From Nitrososphaerales archaeon (GTDB lineage: Archaea > Thermoproteota > Nitrososphaeria > Nitrososphaerales > CADDZS01), in assembly GCA_030037995.1 (NCBI GenBank), contig JASHPQ010000187.1, positions 1 to 51,262 of the forward strand: 51,262 nucleotides of DNA, in the 5' to 3' direction. The notes below the pieces were generated by a model. It saw only the letters and a program-made list of their open reading frames with translations. It was not told where the DNA came from and did not search any database. A program made the position numbers and the translations under genes. Numbering within the stretch: the stretch's first letter is position 1; each line of letters begins with the position of its first letter. This document shows, piece by piece, positions 34,553-43,463 of the stretch.

Positions 34553-35623
34553 ATGAGCATAGTGATGAAACCTGGCGCGACAAAAGACGAGATTAGCGCC
34601 GTCATTGGGAAGATAAAGTCCGCCGGACTCAAGGCGGACGTGTCCTCTGGTGAATATCAAACCGTAATTGGAATTATCGGCGATGAAAAGAAAGTAGATT
34701 TTGATCAAGTAAAATCCATGGGCGGGGTTTTTGACGCCATTCGAATCCAGGTTCCCTACAGGCTCATCAGCAGAAGCTACATTCCGGAGGATGTTGTCGT
34801 CAGGGTAGGGAAAATTGCCATCGGTAGGGACAACCCACCTGCATACATCGCAGGACCTTGCTCCATTGAAAGCTACGAACAGCTCTATAGAATTGGGAGA
34901 GCAGTCAAAGACGCCGGAGCCCATATCCTCAGAGGTGGAGCATTCAAACCGAGAACTTCGATCCATTCCTTCCAAGGCCTCGGATTGGAGGGCCTCGAAC
35001 ACTTAGAAAGCGTCGGGAAAGATCTCCACATGCCGACCGTAACCGAGATCAGGAGCGAAGTGGACGTCGAGCTGGTAACAAAGCATACTGATGTTTTGCA
35101 GATTGGAGCTAGGAACATGTTCAACCAGGATCTGATCGAGGCGGCCGCGAAAACCGGAAAGCCGATTTTTTTCAAACGAGGATTTTCCGCACAGATCGAC
35201 GAGTACCTGAGTTTCGCTGAAAGGATTGTTGCAAATGGCAATCGCAACGTTCTGCTCTGCGAAAGGGGCATAATGCCGCTGGGCGGTTCTTTCAAATCCC
35301 AAACGAGATTTACCCTGGACCTCAACGCGGTCCCCGTCTTGAGGAAAGAAACCCCGTTTCCTGTTATCGCAGACCCCAGCCACGGCACCGGTCGCAGAGA
35401 CCTCGTGCTCCCAATGAGCAGGGCTGCGATCGCCTCCGGGGCCCACGGGCTCATGATCGAGGTGCACGATCGGCCTCAGGAAGCGCTGAGTGATGGAGCG
35501 CAAGCCGTGCTCCCTCAAGATCTCAAAAAAATCATCAAGGTGTCAGATCTGATCTTCAAGACGATTCGCGAAAGTGATAGTCCTTTTTCCGGCGATATAA
35601 AAAATGGCACCGGCCGCGCTTGA
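34553..35623 (+). CDS. aroF: 3-deoxy-D-arabino-heptulosonate 7-phosphate (DAHP) synthase, type I beta
   Basis: First step of the shikimate pathway, from phosphoenolpyruvate and erythrose 4-phosphate. 356 residues, ATG start. Residues 1-70 are the ferredoxin-like regulatory domain of type I beta enzymes (MKPGATKDEISAVIGKIKSAG...). The catalytic barrel has YIAGPCSIES near 97-106, LRGGAFKPRTSIHSFQG, IGARNMFNQ, FFKRGF, CERGI and VIADPSHGTGRRD (metal and phosphate ligands). The canonical route is used, not the ketose-based archaeal AroA'/AroB' route. Overlaps aroB by 20 nt. Confidence 0.95.
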   Translation: MSIVMKPGATKDEISAVIGKIKSAGLKADVSSGEYQTVIGIIGDEKKVDFDQVKSMGGVFDAIRIQVPYRLISRSYIPEDVVVRVGKIAIGRDNPPAYIAGPCSIESYEQLYRIGRAVKDAGAHILRGGAFKPRTSIHSFQGLGLEGLEHLESVGKDLHMPTVTEIRSEVDVELVTKHTDVLQIGARNMFNQDLIEAAAKTGKPIFFKRGFSAQIDEYLSFAERIVANGNRNVLLCERGIMPLGGSFKSQTRFTLDLNAVPVLRKETPFPVIADPSHGTGRRDLVLPMSRAAIASGAHGLMIEVHDRPQEALSDGAQAVLPQDLKKIIKVSDLIFKTIRESDSPFSGDIKNGTGRA

Positions 35624-36725
35624 AATCGTCTTTCGCGAACGAAGCGAAAAATGCTCCATCCTTTTCGGCGACAATCTCTTAGATCGACTTCCTCTTGGAA
35701 TGTTCTCCGGAGCGAGCTCGTTGGCGATTGTGAGCGATGACGTTGTTGCAAAACTGTACGCCGATCGGCTGTGCGATCGTCTCTCGCGCCAATCAAATAC
35801 TCACGTCATAGTAATGCGACACGGAGAGAGACACAAGAATGTCGTGACTGTTTTGGAAGTTGCGAAGAGGATGAGCGACATCGGGCTCGATCGAAAGAGC
35901 GCGGTCATAGCGCTAGGCGGGGGAGTGGTCGGAGATCTGACGGGCTTTGTTGCGTCAATATTCAAGAGAGGGATCAAATACTTTCAAGCTCCCACGACCA
36001 TCCTTTCACAAGTTGATAGCAGCATCGGCGGAAAGTGCGGGGTTGACTCGGATTGGGGCAAGAACCAGATCGGAACCTTCTATCAACCTTCAGGGATCTT
36101 CATTGATGGTTCAGTCCTGGACACACTACCGGAAGGTGAGATCATCAACGGACTCGCAGAGATTGTAAAATCGAGCATAGTTGGCGATCGCTCTATGTTC
36201 GACGAAATTGATTCCGCACCCGAGGTTTACTTCTCAGTTCAGAAGTTGAAGAGTCTGATTCGGCGAACCTGCGAGATCAAGGCCAAAGTGGTCGAGGCCG
36301 ACGAGCGAGAGAAAAATCTGCGAAAGATCCTTAATTATGGGCACACCGTTGGTCATGCGATCGAATCATCTTCCGGCTACAGACTTTCGCATGGAAAGTC
36401 CATTATTCTCGGGATGATCTGCGAAGGATGGATTGCCAACAAACTGGGGATTTTTGATGATGGTGAGTTTTTCCGTCAGAAGAACTTGCTGTTGAAGATA
36501 AGGAACCATTACAGAATCAGTGCAACCCTGGATCGGAAGAGGATACTGTCGTTTGCTGTACTAGACAAGAAAAATGAGAAAGGAATGATTAAGATGAGCC
36601 TTCCTGAAAAATTAGGCAGGATGCATTCAGGAGACGATGGGGGCTTTTCGACTCCCGTTTCCGAGGAATTATTCCTGAGGTCGCTCAATTGTCTGAAGAA
36701 GGAGCTAGCTGATGCTTCGGACTAA
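35604..36725 (+). CDS. aroB: 3-dehydroquinate synthase
   Basis: Converts DAHP to 3-dehydroquinate with NAD+ and a divalent metal. 373 residues, ATG start. Motifs: VIALGGGVVGDLTGFVAS (NAD+ loop), APTTILSQVDSSIGGKCGVD, NQIGTFYQPSGIFID, GLAEIVKSSIVGD with the metal-binding Glu, and the metal-binding histidines in NYGHTVGHAIE and LSHGKSII. It overlaps aroF at its start and aroK at its end (14 nt), as expected for coupled translation. Confidence 0.95.
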   Translation: MAPAALEIVFRERSEKCSILFGDNLLDRLPLGMFSGASSLAIVSDDVVAKLYADRLCDRLSRQSNTHVIVMRHGERHKNVVTVLEVAKRMSDIGLDRKSAVIALGGGVVGDLTGFVASIFKRGIKYFQAPTTILSQVDSSIGGKCGVDSDWGKNQIGTFYQPSGIFIDGSVLDTLPEGEIINGLAEIVKSSIVGDRSMFDEIDSAPEVYFSVQKLKSLIRRTCEIKAKVVEADEREKNLRKILNYGHTVGHAIESSSGYRLSHGKSIILGMICEGWIANKLGIFDDGEFFRQKNLLLKIRNHYRISATLDRKRILSFAVLDKKNEKGMIKMSLPEKLGRMHSGDDGGFSTPVSEELFLRSLNCLKKELADASD

Positions 36726-37617
36726 ATCTACCGCGACTACTCACTCTGCGATAACTGTCGTTAGCGCCTTTGCCACGGGAAAGGGAGTTACAATTGGCAC
36801 AGACATCCCGTGCATCGCTAGCGCTGAGCTTCAACCGCGAGGCAAAGGAGTCTCGCCGCTCAATGTGCGTACTAAAGTTTCAGATACTCATCATCTCATT
36901 ACAACTTGCGCGAAAATTGCAATGAGATATCAGGGAGTTCAGCTTCCTGACGAGATATCAGTCTCCATCTTGGTAGATTCCAAGATTCCAATGGGAGTCG
37001 GCCTCAAGAGTTCAAGCGCGGTCTCGGTTGCCGTGACGAAAGCGATTTTTGAGCTATTTTCGCATGACAGTGTTAGGCCATCCAGCTTGCAGGAGATCTT
37101 GCGATCAAGCTGCGAGGCCTCGATCCGATCCGGCGCTTCATTGACTGGCGCTTTCGATGATGCAGCAGCCTGCCTCCTGGGAGGCCTGGTCTTTTCAGAT
37201 AATTTGAAGTTTAAGCTCCTGAGGCACCAAGAATTAGATGGTGACTATGGTACAATTGTAAAGATCCTCATACCCATGAAGAGAAAGAAGCTCACGAGCA
37301 GTGTGAGTCTTGCGATGTACCGCGGTTACAGGGAACAAAGCTTGGACGCCGTCCGATTCGCTCGGAGAGGCCTGATCGTTCAAGGGATGCTGTTGAACTC
37401 GATCATCCACTCTGTGATCCATCACTATTCGATGAAACCCGTAGTCTCCTCTATTGCGGAGGGAGCGTCTGCCTCGGGGATATCCGGGAAGGGTCCAGCT
37501 GTGGCTGCAATCTGCCCGAACGACAAAATTGCAAGGAGAATCGAGCGGCGCTGGATTGAAGAAAACCAAACCTGCAGAGTAATTTCTGCCTCGATCACCA
37601 AACCAAGTCCGAGCTGA
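36712..37617 (+). CDS. aroK: Shikimate kinase, archaeal GHMP type
   Basis: Phosphorylates shikimate with ATP. 301 residues, ATG start. It belongs to the GHMP-kinase superfamily (not the bacterial P-loop AroK): ATGKGVTIGTDIPCIASAEL near 21-40, the glycine-rich loop PMGVGLKSSSAVSVAV at 93-108, GAFDDAAACLLGG near 150 and the C-terminal GKGPAVAAICP. Its place between aroB and aroA supports the assignment. Start overlaps aroB by 14 nt. Confidence 0.93.
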   Translation: MLRTKSTATTHSAITVVSAFATGKGVTIGTDIPCIASAELQPRGKGVSPLNVRTKVSDTHHLITTCAKIAMRYQGVQLPDEISVSILVDSKIPMGVGLKSSSAVSVAVTKAIFELFSHDSVRPSSLQEILRSSCEASIRSGASLTGAFDDAAACLLGGLVFSDNLKFKLLRHQELDGDYGTIVKILIPMKRKKLTSSVSLAMYRGYREQSLDAVRFARRGLIVQGMLLNSIIHSVIHHYSMKPVVSSIAEGASASGISGKGPAVAAICPNDKIARRIERRWIEENQTCRVISASITKPSPS

Positions 37618-37628
37618 GAAAATCGGTC

Positions 37629-39023
37629 TTGCCCAGCAAAGTTCTAACAGTGTTAGGCCGTCCTCGCACTTTCTATGGGACTGTAAAATTGCCTCCAAGC
37701 AAGAGCTATCTTCACAGGGCACTCTTTGTCTCCGCCCTTGCAACCGGAGAATCCACACTAACAAACTGCGGAACCGAAAAGAATGACGACATTGGGGCTA
37801 CGATCCGAGCATTGATATCTCTCGGGGCAAGAATTAGATCTATCCGCTCCTACGGAGGGAACCTGAAAGTTTCCCCCGGAATTGCAGAAAGTAAGGATAT
37901 TTCTCTGGATGCTGGGGGTTCGGGTACGACAGCCAGATTCCTCATTCCCTTTTCCGCCCTTTCATCAAAGGGGACAATGGTGACCGTCGCTGGAAATGTG
38001 TCATTGTCTAAGAGGCCAATGCAGGCAATCTTTGAGCCCCTTTTTCAATTAGGAGTTAAAGTCAAGTCGCTATCCGAAGTCGGTAGGCTCCCGATCGCGA
38101 TCGAGGGCGGAGGGATTCCAGGAGGCAATTGTGAAGTAGATGGATCGATTTCCTCCCAGTTCGTCTCTTCGCTCTTGATCTCGTGCGTAAAAGCTGAGAG
38201 AGATTCGACCGTCTCAATAAAGAATCCCGAGGATCAGGTGTCCGCGCCCTACATCGACGCGACAATTCGAATTATGAGACAGTTCGGTTTCAAGATCAGC
38301 GTGAAGAGGTCCGGCTCGGGAAGATATGCTTCCTTCAACATTCCAGGAAGGCAGCACTCGACCGGCCGGAAATTTGCTGTCCCGGGTGACATGAGCAGCG
38401 GAGCGGCGCTCGTAGGAGCGGCGCTAGCGGCTCGAGGCGAGCTTCGGCTGACAAATGTCGGTCGGAAAGAATTTCCTCAACCAGATTCTGCAATAGTCCC
38501 GATAGCTCGAAGGTTTGGAGCAGAGGTAGCGGCAGAAAATGGTTCGCTTTCAGTAAGATTTCGAAATCGCAAAACCAAGAAAGAACTTTTCCTTGACCTG
38601 AGAAATTCTCCGGATCTAGTCCCAACGGTTGCGGGACTCGCCGCTGCGACCGGGACACAAGCTTCTATTAGCAACATAGGGCACCTCCGGTTCAAGGAGA
38701 GTGACCGGATTAGCGTGCTGTCTAGGGAACTCTCAAAAATAGGTGTCAGGATGCAAGAGACGAAATCAGATCTGCGAATCCTTGGCGTCGAATCGCGGCC
38801 ACGCGAAGGAGATACTCTGATTTGTCCGGAGGGAGATCACAGGATGGTGATGGCCTTGACGATCGCGGGTCTTTCTGGAAGGTTTGGATCGATCTCCATT
38901 GAAGATCCTGATTGTGTGGGAAAATCCTATCCTTCGTTCGTCGCTGATCTCCAAAAGCTGTGCCATGAAAAATCAACTTTGAAGATAATCGCCCCACGCA
39001 ACGCGAGGAGAGCTATAGTTTGA
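37629..39023 (+). CDS. aroA: 3-phosphoshikimate 1-carboxyvinyltransferase (EPSP synthase)
   Basis: Adds enolpyruvate from PEP to shikimate 3-phosphate. 464 residues from a TTG 11 nt after aroK. Motifs: LPPSKSYLHRALF (K25), DAGGSGTTARFL near 97, NVSLSKRPMQ, SISSQFVSSLL near 180, RLTNVG, NIGHLRFKESDRI near 350 and CPEGDHRMVMAL near 400. Somewhat longer than the 430-residue norm by insertions. The stop overlaps the aroC start (TTGA). Confidence 0.94.
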   Translation: MPSKVLTVLGRPRTFYGTVKLPPSKSYLHRALFVSALATGESTLTNCGTEKNDDIGATIRALISLGARIRSIRSYGGNLKVSPGIAESKDISLDAGGSGTTARFLIPFSALSSKGTMVTVAGNVSLSKRPMQAIFEPLFQLGVKVKSLSEVGRLPIAIEGGGIPGGNCEVDGSISSQFVSSLLISCVKAERDSTVSIKNPEDQVSAPYIDATIRIMRQFGFKISVKRSGSGRYASFNIPGRQHSTGRKFAVPGDMSSGAALVGAALAARGELRLTNVGRKEFPQPDSAIVPIARRFGAEVAAENGSLSVRFRNRKTKKELFLDLRNSPDLVPTVAGLAAATGTQASISNIGHLRFKESDRISVLSRELSKIGVRMQETKSDLRILGVESRPREGDTLICPEGDHRMVMALTIAGLSGRFGSISIEDPDCVGKSYPSFVADLQKLCHEKSTLKIIAPRNARRAIV

Positions 39024-40129
39024 GTCTGCCTAATACAATTGGGAGCGATTTCGCGTTCACTTGCTTCGGCGAAAGTCATGGCAGATGCGTGGGCGTCGTG
39101 ATTGACGGGTGCCCTGCGGGTTTGGAGATCGCCGAGCCCGATATTCAGAAGATTCTCGACCTGAGAAAACCAGGTCAGTCGATCGTCACTACACAGCGAT
39201 TTGAGGAGGACAGGGTGGAGATACTTTCCGGAGTTTTCAAGAAGAAAAGCACCGGCGCTCCCATTTGCTTGATTGTCTGGAATTCTGATCAAAGGAGTTC
39301 CGACTATGAAAAGTTTCTAAATACGCCGAGGCCTGGACATGCTGACTATCCTGCTTTCGTGAAGTATTCTAGGAACAACGACTACCGCGGAGGAGGAAGG
39401 TTCTCTGGCAGAATTACTGCAGGATTTGTCATGGCCGGCGCAGTGGCCCTTAAGCTGCTTATGGACTGTCTTGGAATGAAGTTTATCGCCTATACGGAGG
39501 AGCTCGGTGGAATTAAGGCAGACGTTTCAGATCTTTCCACGGAGCAGCTGGAGAGATTCAGATACTCAAACGAAGTTCGGTGCCCAGATTTGAGCACCGC
39601 GGAGAAAATGAAGGAGCTGGTTATTCGCGAGAGGGGATCAGGCGATTCTCTGGGCGGCATAGTGAAGTGCAGCGTCTTGAATGTCCCAGTGGGACTCGGG
39701 GAACCAGTCTTTTCATCAGTAGAGTCGGATCTATCAAAAGCGATATTCTCTATTCCCGCAGTGAAGGGCATCGAATTCGGTTCGGGCTTTTCCGGTTCGA
39801 ACCGGAGGGGTAGTGAGAATAACGATCTCTACGTTAAATCTTCCGAGGGGAAAGTGGCGACAAAGACAAATAATTCCGGAGGAATCCTGGGGGGCCTAAC
39901 GACCGGCATGCCAGTTGTTTTCAGGGTTGCTTTCAAGCCAGCTTCTTCCATTGCCACACTGCAACGAACCCTGAATCTTTCTACGATGGAGGAAAATGAT
40001 TTGATAGTACCCGGCCGGCACGATCCTACTGTAGTGCCCAGAGCAGTTCCCGTGGTCGAGTGCATGACAGCGTGCGTAATGGCCGATCTTGCGATAAGAG
40101 GCGGTTTTATTCGTAGAGTCCTCGCCTAG
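39020..40129 (+). CDS. aroC: Chorismate synthase
   Basis: Makes chorismate from EPSP with reduced FMN. 369 residues from a TTG that shares bases with the aroA stop (TTGA), typical of coupled translation. Motifs: FTCFGESHGRCVGVVIDG at the N-terminus, RPGHADYPAFVKY and RGGGRFSGRITAGFV near 115-140, NNSGGILGGLTTGMPVVFR near 280, and PGRHDPTVVPRAVPVVE near 335. All conserved flavin- and substrate-binding blocks are present. Confidence 0.95.
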   Translation: MSLPNTIGSDFAFTCFGESHGRCVGVVIDGCPAGLEIAEPDIQKILDLRKPGQSIVTTQRFEEDRVEILSGVFKKKSTGAPICLIVWNSDQRSSDYEKFLNTPRPGHADYPAFVKYSRNNDYRGGGRFSGRITAGFVMAGAVALKLLMDCLGMKFIAYTEELGGIKADVSDLSTEQLERFRYSNEVRCPDLSTAEKMKELVIRERGSGDSLGGIVKCSVLNVPVGLGEPVFSSVESDLSKAIFSIPAVKGIEFGSGFSGSNRRGSENNDLYVKSSEGKVATKTNNSGGILGGLTTGMPVVFRVAFKPASSIATLQRTLNLSTMEENDLIVPGRHDPTVVPRAVPVVECMTACVMADLAIRGGFIRRVLA

Positions 40130-40136
40130 CATTGGC

Positions 40137-41324
40137 ATGAAAAAGGTGATCTCGAGAACGTTGAGCGGGGGGGCGAGTGATCGTTCAGGAGAAATCTCTG
40201 CGGAAGCTTCTCTGACCAAATCGAGAGAGGAGATTTGGCGCATTACTAAGGAGATCCTCGATCTCGCGAATGCAAGGCAGAAGGTTTCGCTACAAATTTC
40301 AAGAGACAAAGTTTTGCTGGGGCACTCTATTGCCAATCCTGAGGTAGAAAAGAAGCTTCTTTTTGAATCAATCAACTACGCAAAATCAGTCGGTCTTGAC
40401 GAAAACCTTGCGCGGGCTCTTGCACTCGATTTGATCAAGTTTTCAAAGATTGCCCAGTCAACCGATGTCTACAAGGATCGGATCAAAGAATTTCTTGCGT
40501 CAAGAAAGATCATGAATGTTTCCATCGTAGGTGCCGGCAGGATGGGGGCCTGGTTTGCAAAGTACTTTCAAGAGCTTTCAGTGAAGGTCTTTTTCTATGA
40601 CGAAAGGCTAGAAAAAGCTAGAGATAAAGCTGAGGAGCTTGGAGTACAGTACTTTGAGACCCTGGAGAAAGTAGTGAAGTCAGATCTGGTTATTGTCTCA
40701 GTTCCGATTTCCACGACTCCAAAATTAATTCGCCAATTGTCCGAGTGGGCGAACGGATCCTCTGACGCCTTAAACATAATGGAGATCTCCTCCGTGAAAA
40801 ACGAAATGGGCCTCTCGGGACTGTTAGAGGAGCGAGCCATGAACGAAAAAATCGCGCTTTACTCTGTTCATCCACTTTTTGGAAGTTCGTCTCTTCCGTT
40901 CGAGATGAATTCAATCATTCAGTCTTTTCCAAAGGACACTGCATTCATAACGGGTTTGTTTCCTCATTTTACCATTGTTTTTCTAGATTGGAAGGAACAC
41001 GACAGACTCATGGGGGTATTTCTAACGCTCCCGCACACTCTCGCACTTGTATTCGCGGATGTCGCTCGTTCCGAAGGGAAGTTCTTCCAGAAAAGTTTAG
41101 GTCTAAACGCGCCCAGCTATCAGCACATGCTAGAACTTTCCAGAAAAGTGCTAAGCGAAGATCCCGAAATCTATTTCGAAATTCAGGCGTCGAACCCGAA
41201 TTCGAAAAGTGTTCTGTCAGATTTGAAGAACTCTCTCCTCAGGATGGAAAAAGTCCTCAAGAGTCGTTCCGAATATGTAGAATTCTTTGAAAAAGCGCGC
41301 CACGAGATTGACGGTAATGGATGA
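40137..41324 (+). CDS. tyrA: Chorismate mutase - prephenate dehydrogenase fusion
   Basis: Catalyses chorismate to prephenate and on to 4-hydroxyphenylpyruvate for tyrosine. 395 residues, ATG 7 nt after aroC. Residues about 28-112 are an AroQ-type mutase (SREEIWRITKEILDLANARQ, VSLQISRDKVLLGHSIANP, the last helix FSKIAQSTD with the active-site Gln). Residues 125-395 are the dehydrogenase with NVSIVGAGRMGAWFAKYF (GAGRMG at 132-137), SDLVIVSVPISTT and the catalytic His in LYSVHPLFG. The mutase-dehydrogenase order matches enteric TyrA. No prephenate dehydratase is in the window. Confidence 0.93.
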   Translation: MKKVISRTLSGGASDRSGEISAEASLTKSREEIWRITKEILDLANARQKVSLQISRDKVLLGHSIANPEVEKKLLFESINYAKSVGLDENLARALALDLIKFSKIAQSTDVYKDRIKEFLASRKIMNVSIVGAGRMGAWFAKYFQELSVKVFFYDERLEKARDKAEELGVQYFETLEKVVKSDLVIVSVPISTTPKLIRQLSEWANGSSDALNIMEISSVKNEMGLSGLLEERAMNEKIALYSVHPLFGSSSLPFEMNSIIQSFPKDTAFITGLFPHFTIVFLDWKEHDRLMGVFLTLPHTLALVFADVARSEGKFFQKSLGLNAPSYQHMLELSRKVLSEDPEIYFEIQASNPNSKSVLSDLKNSLLRMEKVLKSRSEYVEFFEKARHEIDGNG

Positions 41325-41372
41325 ATTTCCTGGAAATTAGCTGCCAGACTTAATAAATTTCGCATCTGGAAG

Positions 41373-42260
41373 CTAGCCTGCTTTTTGAGCAGCGAGCATC
41401 ATGGTCTTTCTGGGGGCGTTGATACCTGTCAGGATCTCAAAGGATCTGGCGGCTTGCTCCACTAGCATTAGCGATCCATCTATGGAAGGAATTGCTTCCC
41501 TCCTCGCTTCCCGAAGTAAAGGGGGATTCTTCCGATAATTTAGGTCAAGGTACCTCATTTTCTTGGGGGCATGGGTAAAGCTTACCTCGAACGGGATCTC
41601 CGCAGTAAAAGGGACTGTGTTGATCATTAGGTTGACGTCTCCCATCGCAAGTTCCAATTCCGGTGGTGCTAATCTTGCATGGACGACCTTTTTCTTCGGA
41701 AAATTATGCGAAAATTTCGAAGCAACTTCTTCAGCTCTTTTTTCCGTGCGATTGAGTATTGTGATAGTGTCGAACCCGTTGTTGAGCAAGGCGTAGATGC
41801 AAGCCCTAGAGGCTCCGCCAGAGCCGAGGATAAGAGCGCTTTGGCCTGAGCGGCCTAGGAGACCGAGCTTGGAGAGAGAGGCGACTACTCCATCCACGTC
41901 GGTGTTATAGCCGATCATCTTCTTCCGGTCGGCCGATATAACGACCAAGTTGATGGCTCCGACGCCGTGCGCAACTGGATCGAGATGGGTGATGCGGCCA
42001 ATAATTCTTTCCTTAAATGGAATCGTAACGTTGAACCCGATCACTCGTTCTTCTTCTACGAACTCGTCCAACTTCGAGTCTAGCGAGTCCTCCGGAATGT
42101 CACAGAGACTGTACTCAATGTCTAATCCGAGTTCCCGGAAAGCTTTGTTATGAATCGCAGGAGATATGGATTTTGAAATTCCTGACCCGAGCAGGAACAC
42201 CTGCCTTTTGCTCCTTTGCCTAAGGGTGGGGCTCCGCGTGGAAGTAGCGGTCGCAGCCAA
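41373..42260 (-). CDS. aroE: Shikimate dehydrogenase
   Basis: Reduces 3-dehydroshikimate to shikimate with NADPH. 295 residues from a TTG. The first 18 residues are an extra basic leader (TATSTRSPTLRQRSKR); the conserved part starts at VFLLGSGISKSISPAIHNKAF. Other motifs: FNVTIPFKE with the catalytic Lys, INLVV, YNTDVDGV with the catalytic Asp, and the nucleotide-binding ALILGSGGASRACIYAL. It lies 12 nt after aroD in a minus-strand pair that converges on tyrA, with 48 nt between the stops. Confidence 0.94.
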   Translation of the reverse strand: MAATATSTRSPTLRQRSKRQVFLLGSGISKSISPAIHNKAFRELGLDIEYSLCDIPEDSLDSKLDEFVEEERVIGFNVTIPFKERIIGRITHLDPVAHGVGAINLVVISADRKKMIGYNTDVDGVVASLSKLGLLGRSGQSALILGSGGASRACIYALLNNGFDTITILNRTEKRAEEVASKFSHNFPKKKVVHARLAPPELELAMGDVNLMINTVPFTAEIPFEVSFTHAPKKMRYLDLNYRKNPPLLREARREAIPSIDGSLMLVEQAARSFEILTGINAPRKTMMLAAQKAG

Positions 42261-42272
42261 GCTACTCTTTCC

Positions 42273-43022
42273 TCAGTCCCAGGAATCTAGAAGCACGATC
42301 ATAGAGGTGATGTCGAGCTGGCCCTTTGCTGTGCTTCTGTTCGGAAGGGATGCGAAAGTGAAGGGACTACCGTAACTTACACAAGAGATTCTGGAGAAGA
42401 TCCCCAGAGGGCCCGCACAGAAAGCGATCAACCCCGAGGGTTTTATCTTATCGCGAAGTCTGTAAAGCGAGAGCATTCTGAGATTGTCATCGAAGTCATT
42501 TGCCCACCTGACGACCTTCACAATGCTTGGAGTAAAGCGCTTAGCAGTACCAATGACAAGGTTCATCAGCTCTTCCTCGTCTTCGGTTTTCTCAAAATTG
42601 TGCGAAGATGCTATCAGTTTCATGGATCTGCGGGAGGGTTTCTGCAGCAAATCGTAGACTTCTGGAAAAGCTTCGAGCGTTCTTGCTTCAACGTCGATCA
42701 TGGGTGGCGAGATTTTGGAGATAATTTCCAGAAGAATTTGCCTTCTAGTGTCATCCGAAACTCGGGCTTCCCCACCTTCATCGCGCGCTCTGTATGTTAC
42801 AATCTCATTTCCCTCGAACCCAGTCGCTGGCAACGAAGGGATCTTTTCGAGAAGTGAATGAAGATAGTCCAACCTGAGCTCAATAAATCCCGGGTCGAAA
42901 CTACGTGCCAGGTTTAAGCTTTTTTTCAAATCTGGAATAGTTCGACCGTAAACCGAAACACAAACGGGTCTGAACGTCCCGGCTTGGACTTTCAGATTCG
43001 CGAAGCGAGAAAGGCAAGCCAT
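42273..43022 (-). CDS. aroD: 3-dehydroquinate dehydratase, type I
   Basis: Dehydrates 3-dehydroquinate through a Schiff base. 249 residues, ATG start. Type I landmarks: VCVSVYGRTIPDL, FIELRLDYLHSL with the substrate-binding Glu/Arg, MIDVEARTLEAF, the catalytic His in IASSHNFEKT near residue 140, the Schiff-base Lys in SIVKVVRWAND near 166, and the late loop SYGSPFTFASLPNRSTAKGQL with Arg and Gln. First gene of the aroD-aroE pair; a 24-bp dyad sits just upstream. Confidence 0.93.
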   Translation of the reverse strand: MACLSRFANLKVQAGTFRPVCVSVYGRTIPDLKKSLNLARSFDPGFIELRLDYLHSLLEKIPSLPATGFEGNEIVTYRARDEGGEARVSDDTRRQILLEIISKISPPMIDVEARTLEAFPEVYDLLQKPSRRSMKLIASSHNFEKTEDEEELMNLVIGTAKRFTPSIVKVVRWANDFDDNLRMLSLYRLRDKIKPSGLIAFCAGPLGIFSRISCVSYGSPFTFASLPNRSTAKGQLDITSMIVLLDSWD

Positions 43023-43031
43023 ACGTTTTTC

Positions 43032-43055
43032 CGCAATAGCTAGCTCTCTATTGCG
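43032..43055 (-). promoter_or_regulatory. Candidate operator of aroD-aroE
   Basis: 8-bp inverted repeat with an 8-bp spacer (CGCAATAG-8-CTATTGCG), 10 nt before the aroD ATG. A TATA-like GTTTATCTTT on the minus strand at about 43063-43072 puts the transcription start inside the dyad. A protein bound there would block initiation. Confidence 0.45.
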
Positions 43056-43091
43056 ATAGTACTAAAGATAAACGATGGGACTATAGGAGAC

Positions 43092-43418
43092 TTACTTTCG
43101 ATTAAGTTTCCAAGATAGCTCGGAAGCAATCTGCTCCTTGGTCTTGCCTTGAGTGTCGATTCCTTCCTTCTGCGCTGCAACTACAAGCGGATCATCTGCC
43201 GCAGGTGCGCCGGAAGTTGCGACTGGAACCGGGTGAGAGACATCGGCAGGATCGCCTTTGGAGCCCTTTTCGAATTCTCGTCTAGCTTGTCCAAGAGATC
43301 TAGCTAGCTGAGGAATCCTGCTTGCTCCGAAAAGCAGGACCACTACTGCCAGAATAAGGATTATTACAACCGGATCATCAAAGCCCAACTTCTTATTCAG
43401 ACCTTCCCATGGAGCCAT
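43092..43418 (-). CDS. tatA: Twin-arginine translocase subunit TatA/E
   Basis: Forms the pore part of the Tat system that exports folded proteins. 108 residues, ATG start. A single N-terminal span (DDPVVIILILAVVVLLFGASR) is followed by the typical FGASRIPQLARSLGQARREFEKG amphipathic helix (broken at the FG hinge). The tail is a long Ala/Pro/Asp-rich linker ending in a short Lys/Gln helix. The window holds no TatC. Upstream, 45 nt away, is a DEAD-box helicase gene on the same strand. Confidence 0.9.
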   Translation of the reverse strand: MAPWEGLNKKLGFDDPVVIILILAVVVLLFGASRIPQLARSLGQARREFEKGSKGDPADVSHPVPVATSGAPAADDPLVVAAQKEGIDTQGKTKEQIASELSWKLNRK

Positions 43419-43463
43419 GCTACCTGCCGATATTTAAGTACTAACACGGGATTCGAATTGCTT

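Noticed and set aside
34280-35002. 240-codon minus-strand frame over the aro leader and aroF
   Set aside because: It lies opposite the conserved aroF sequence, has no family-like pattern, and its extent follows from the codon bias of aroF.
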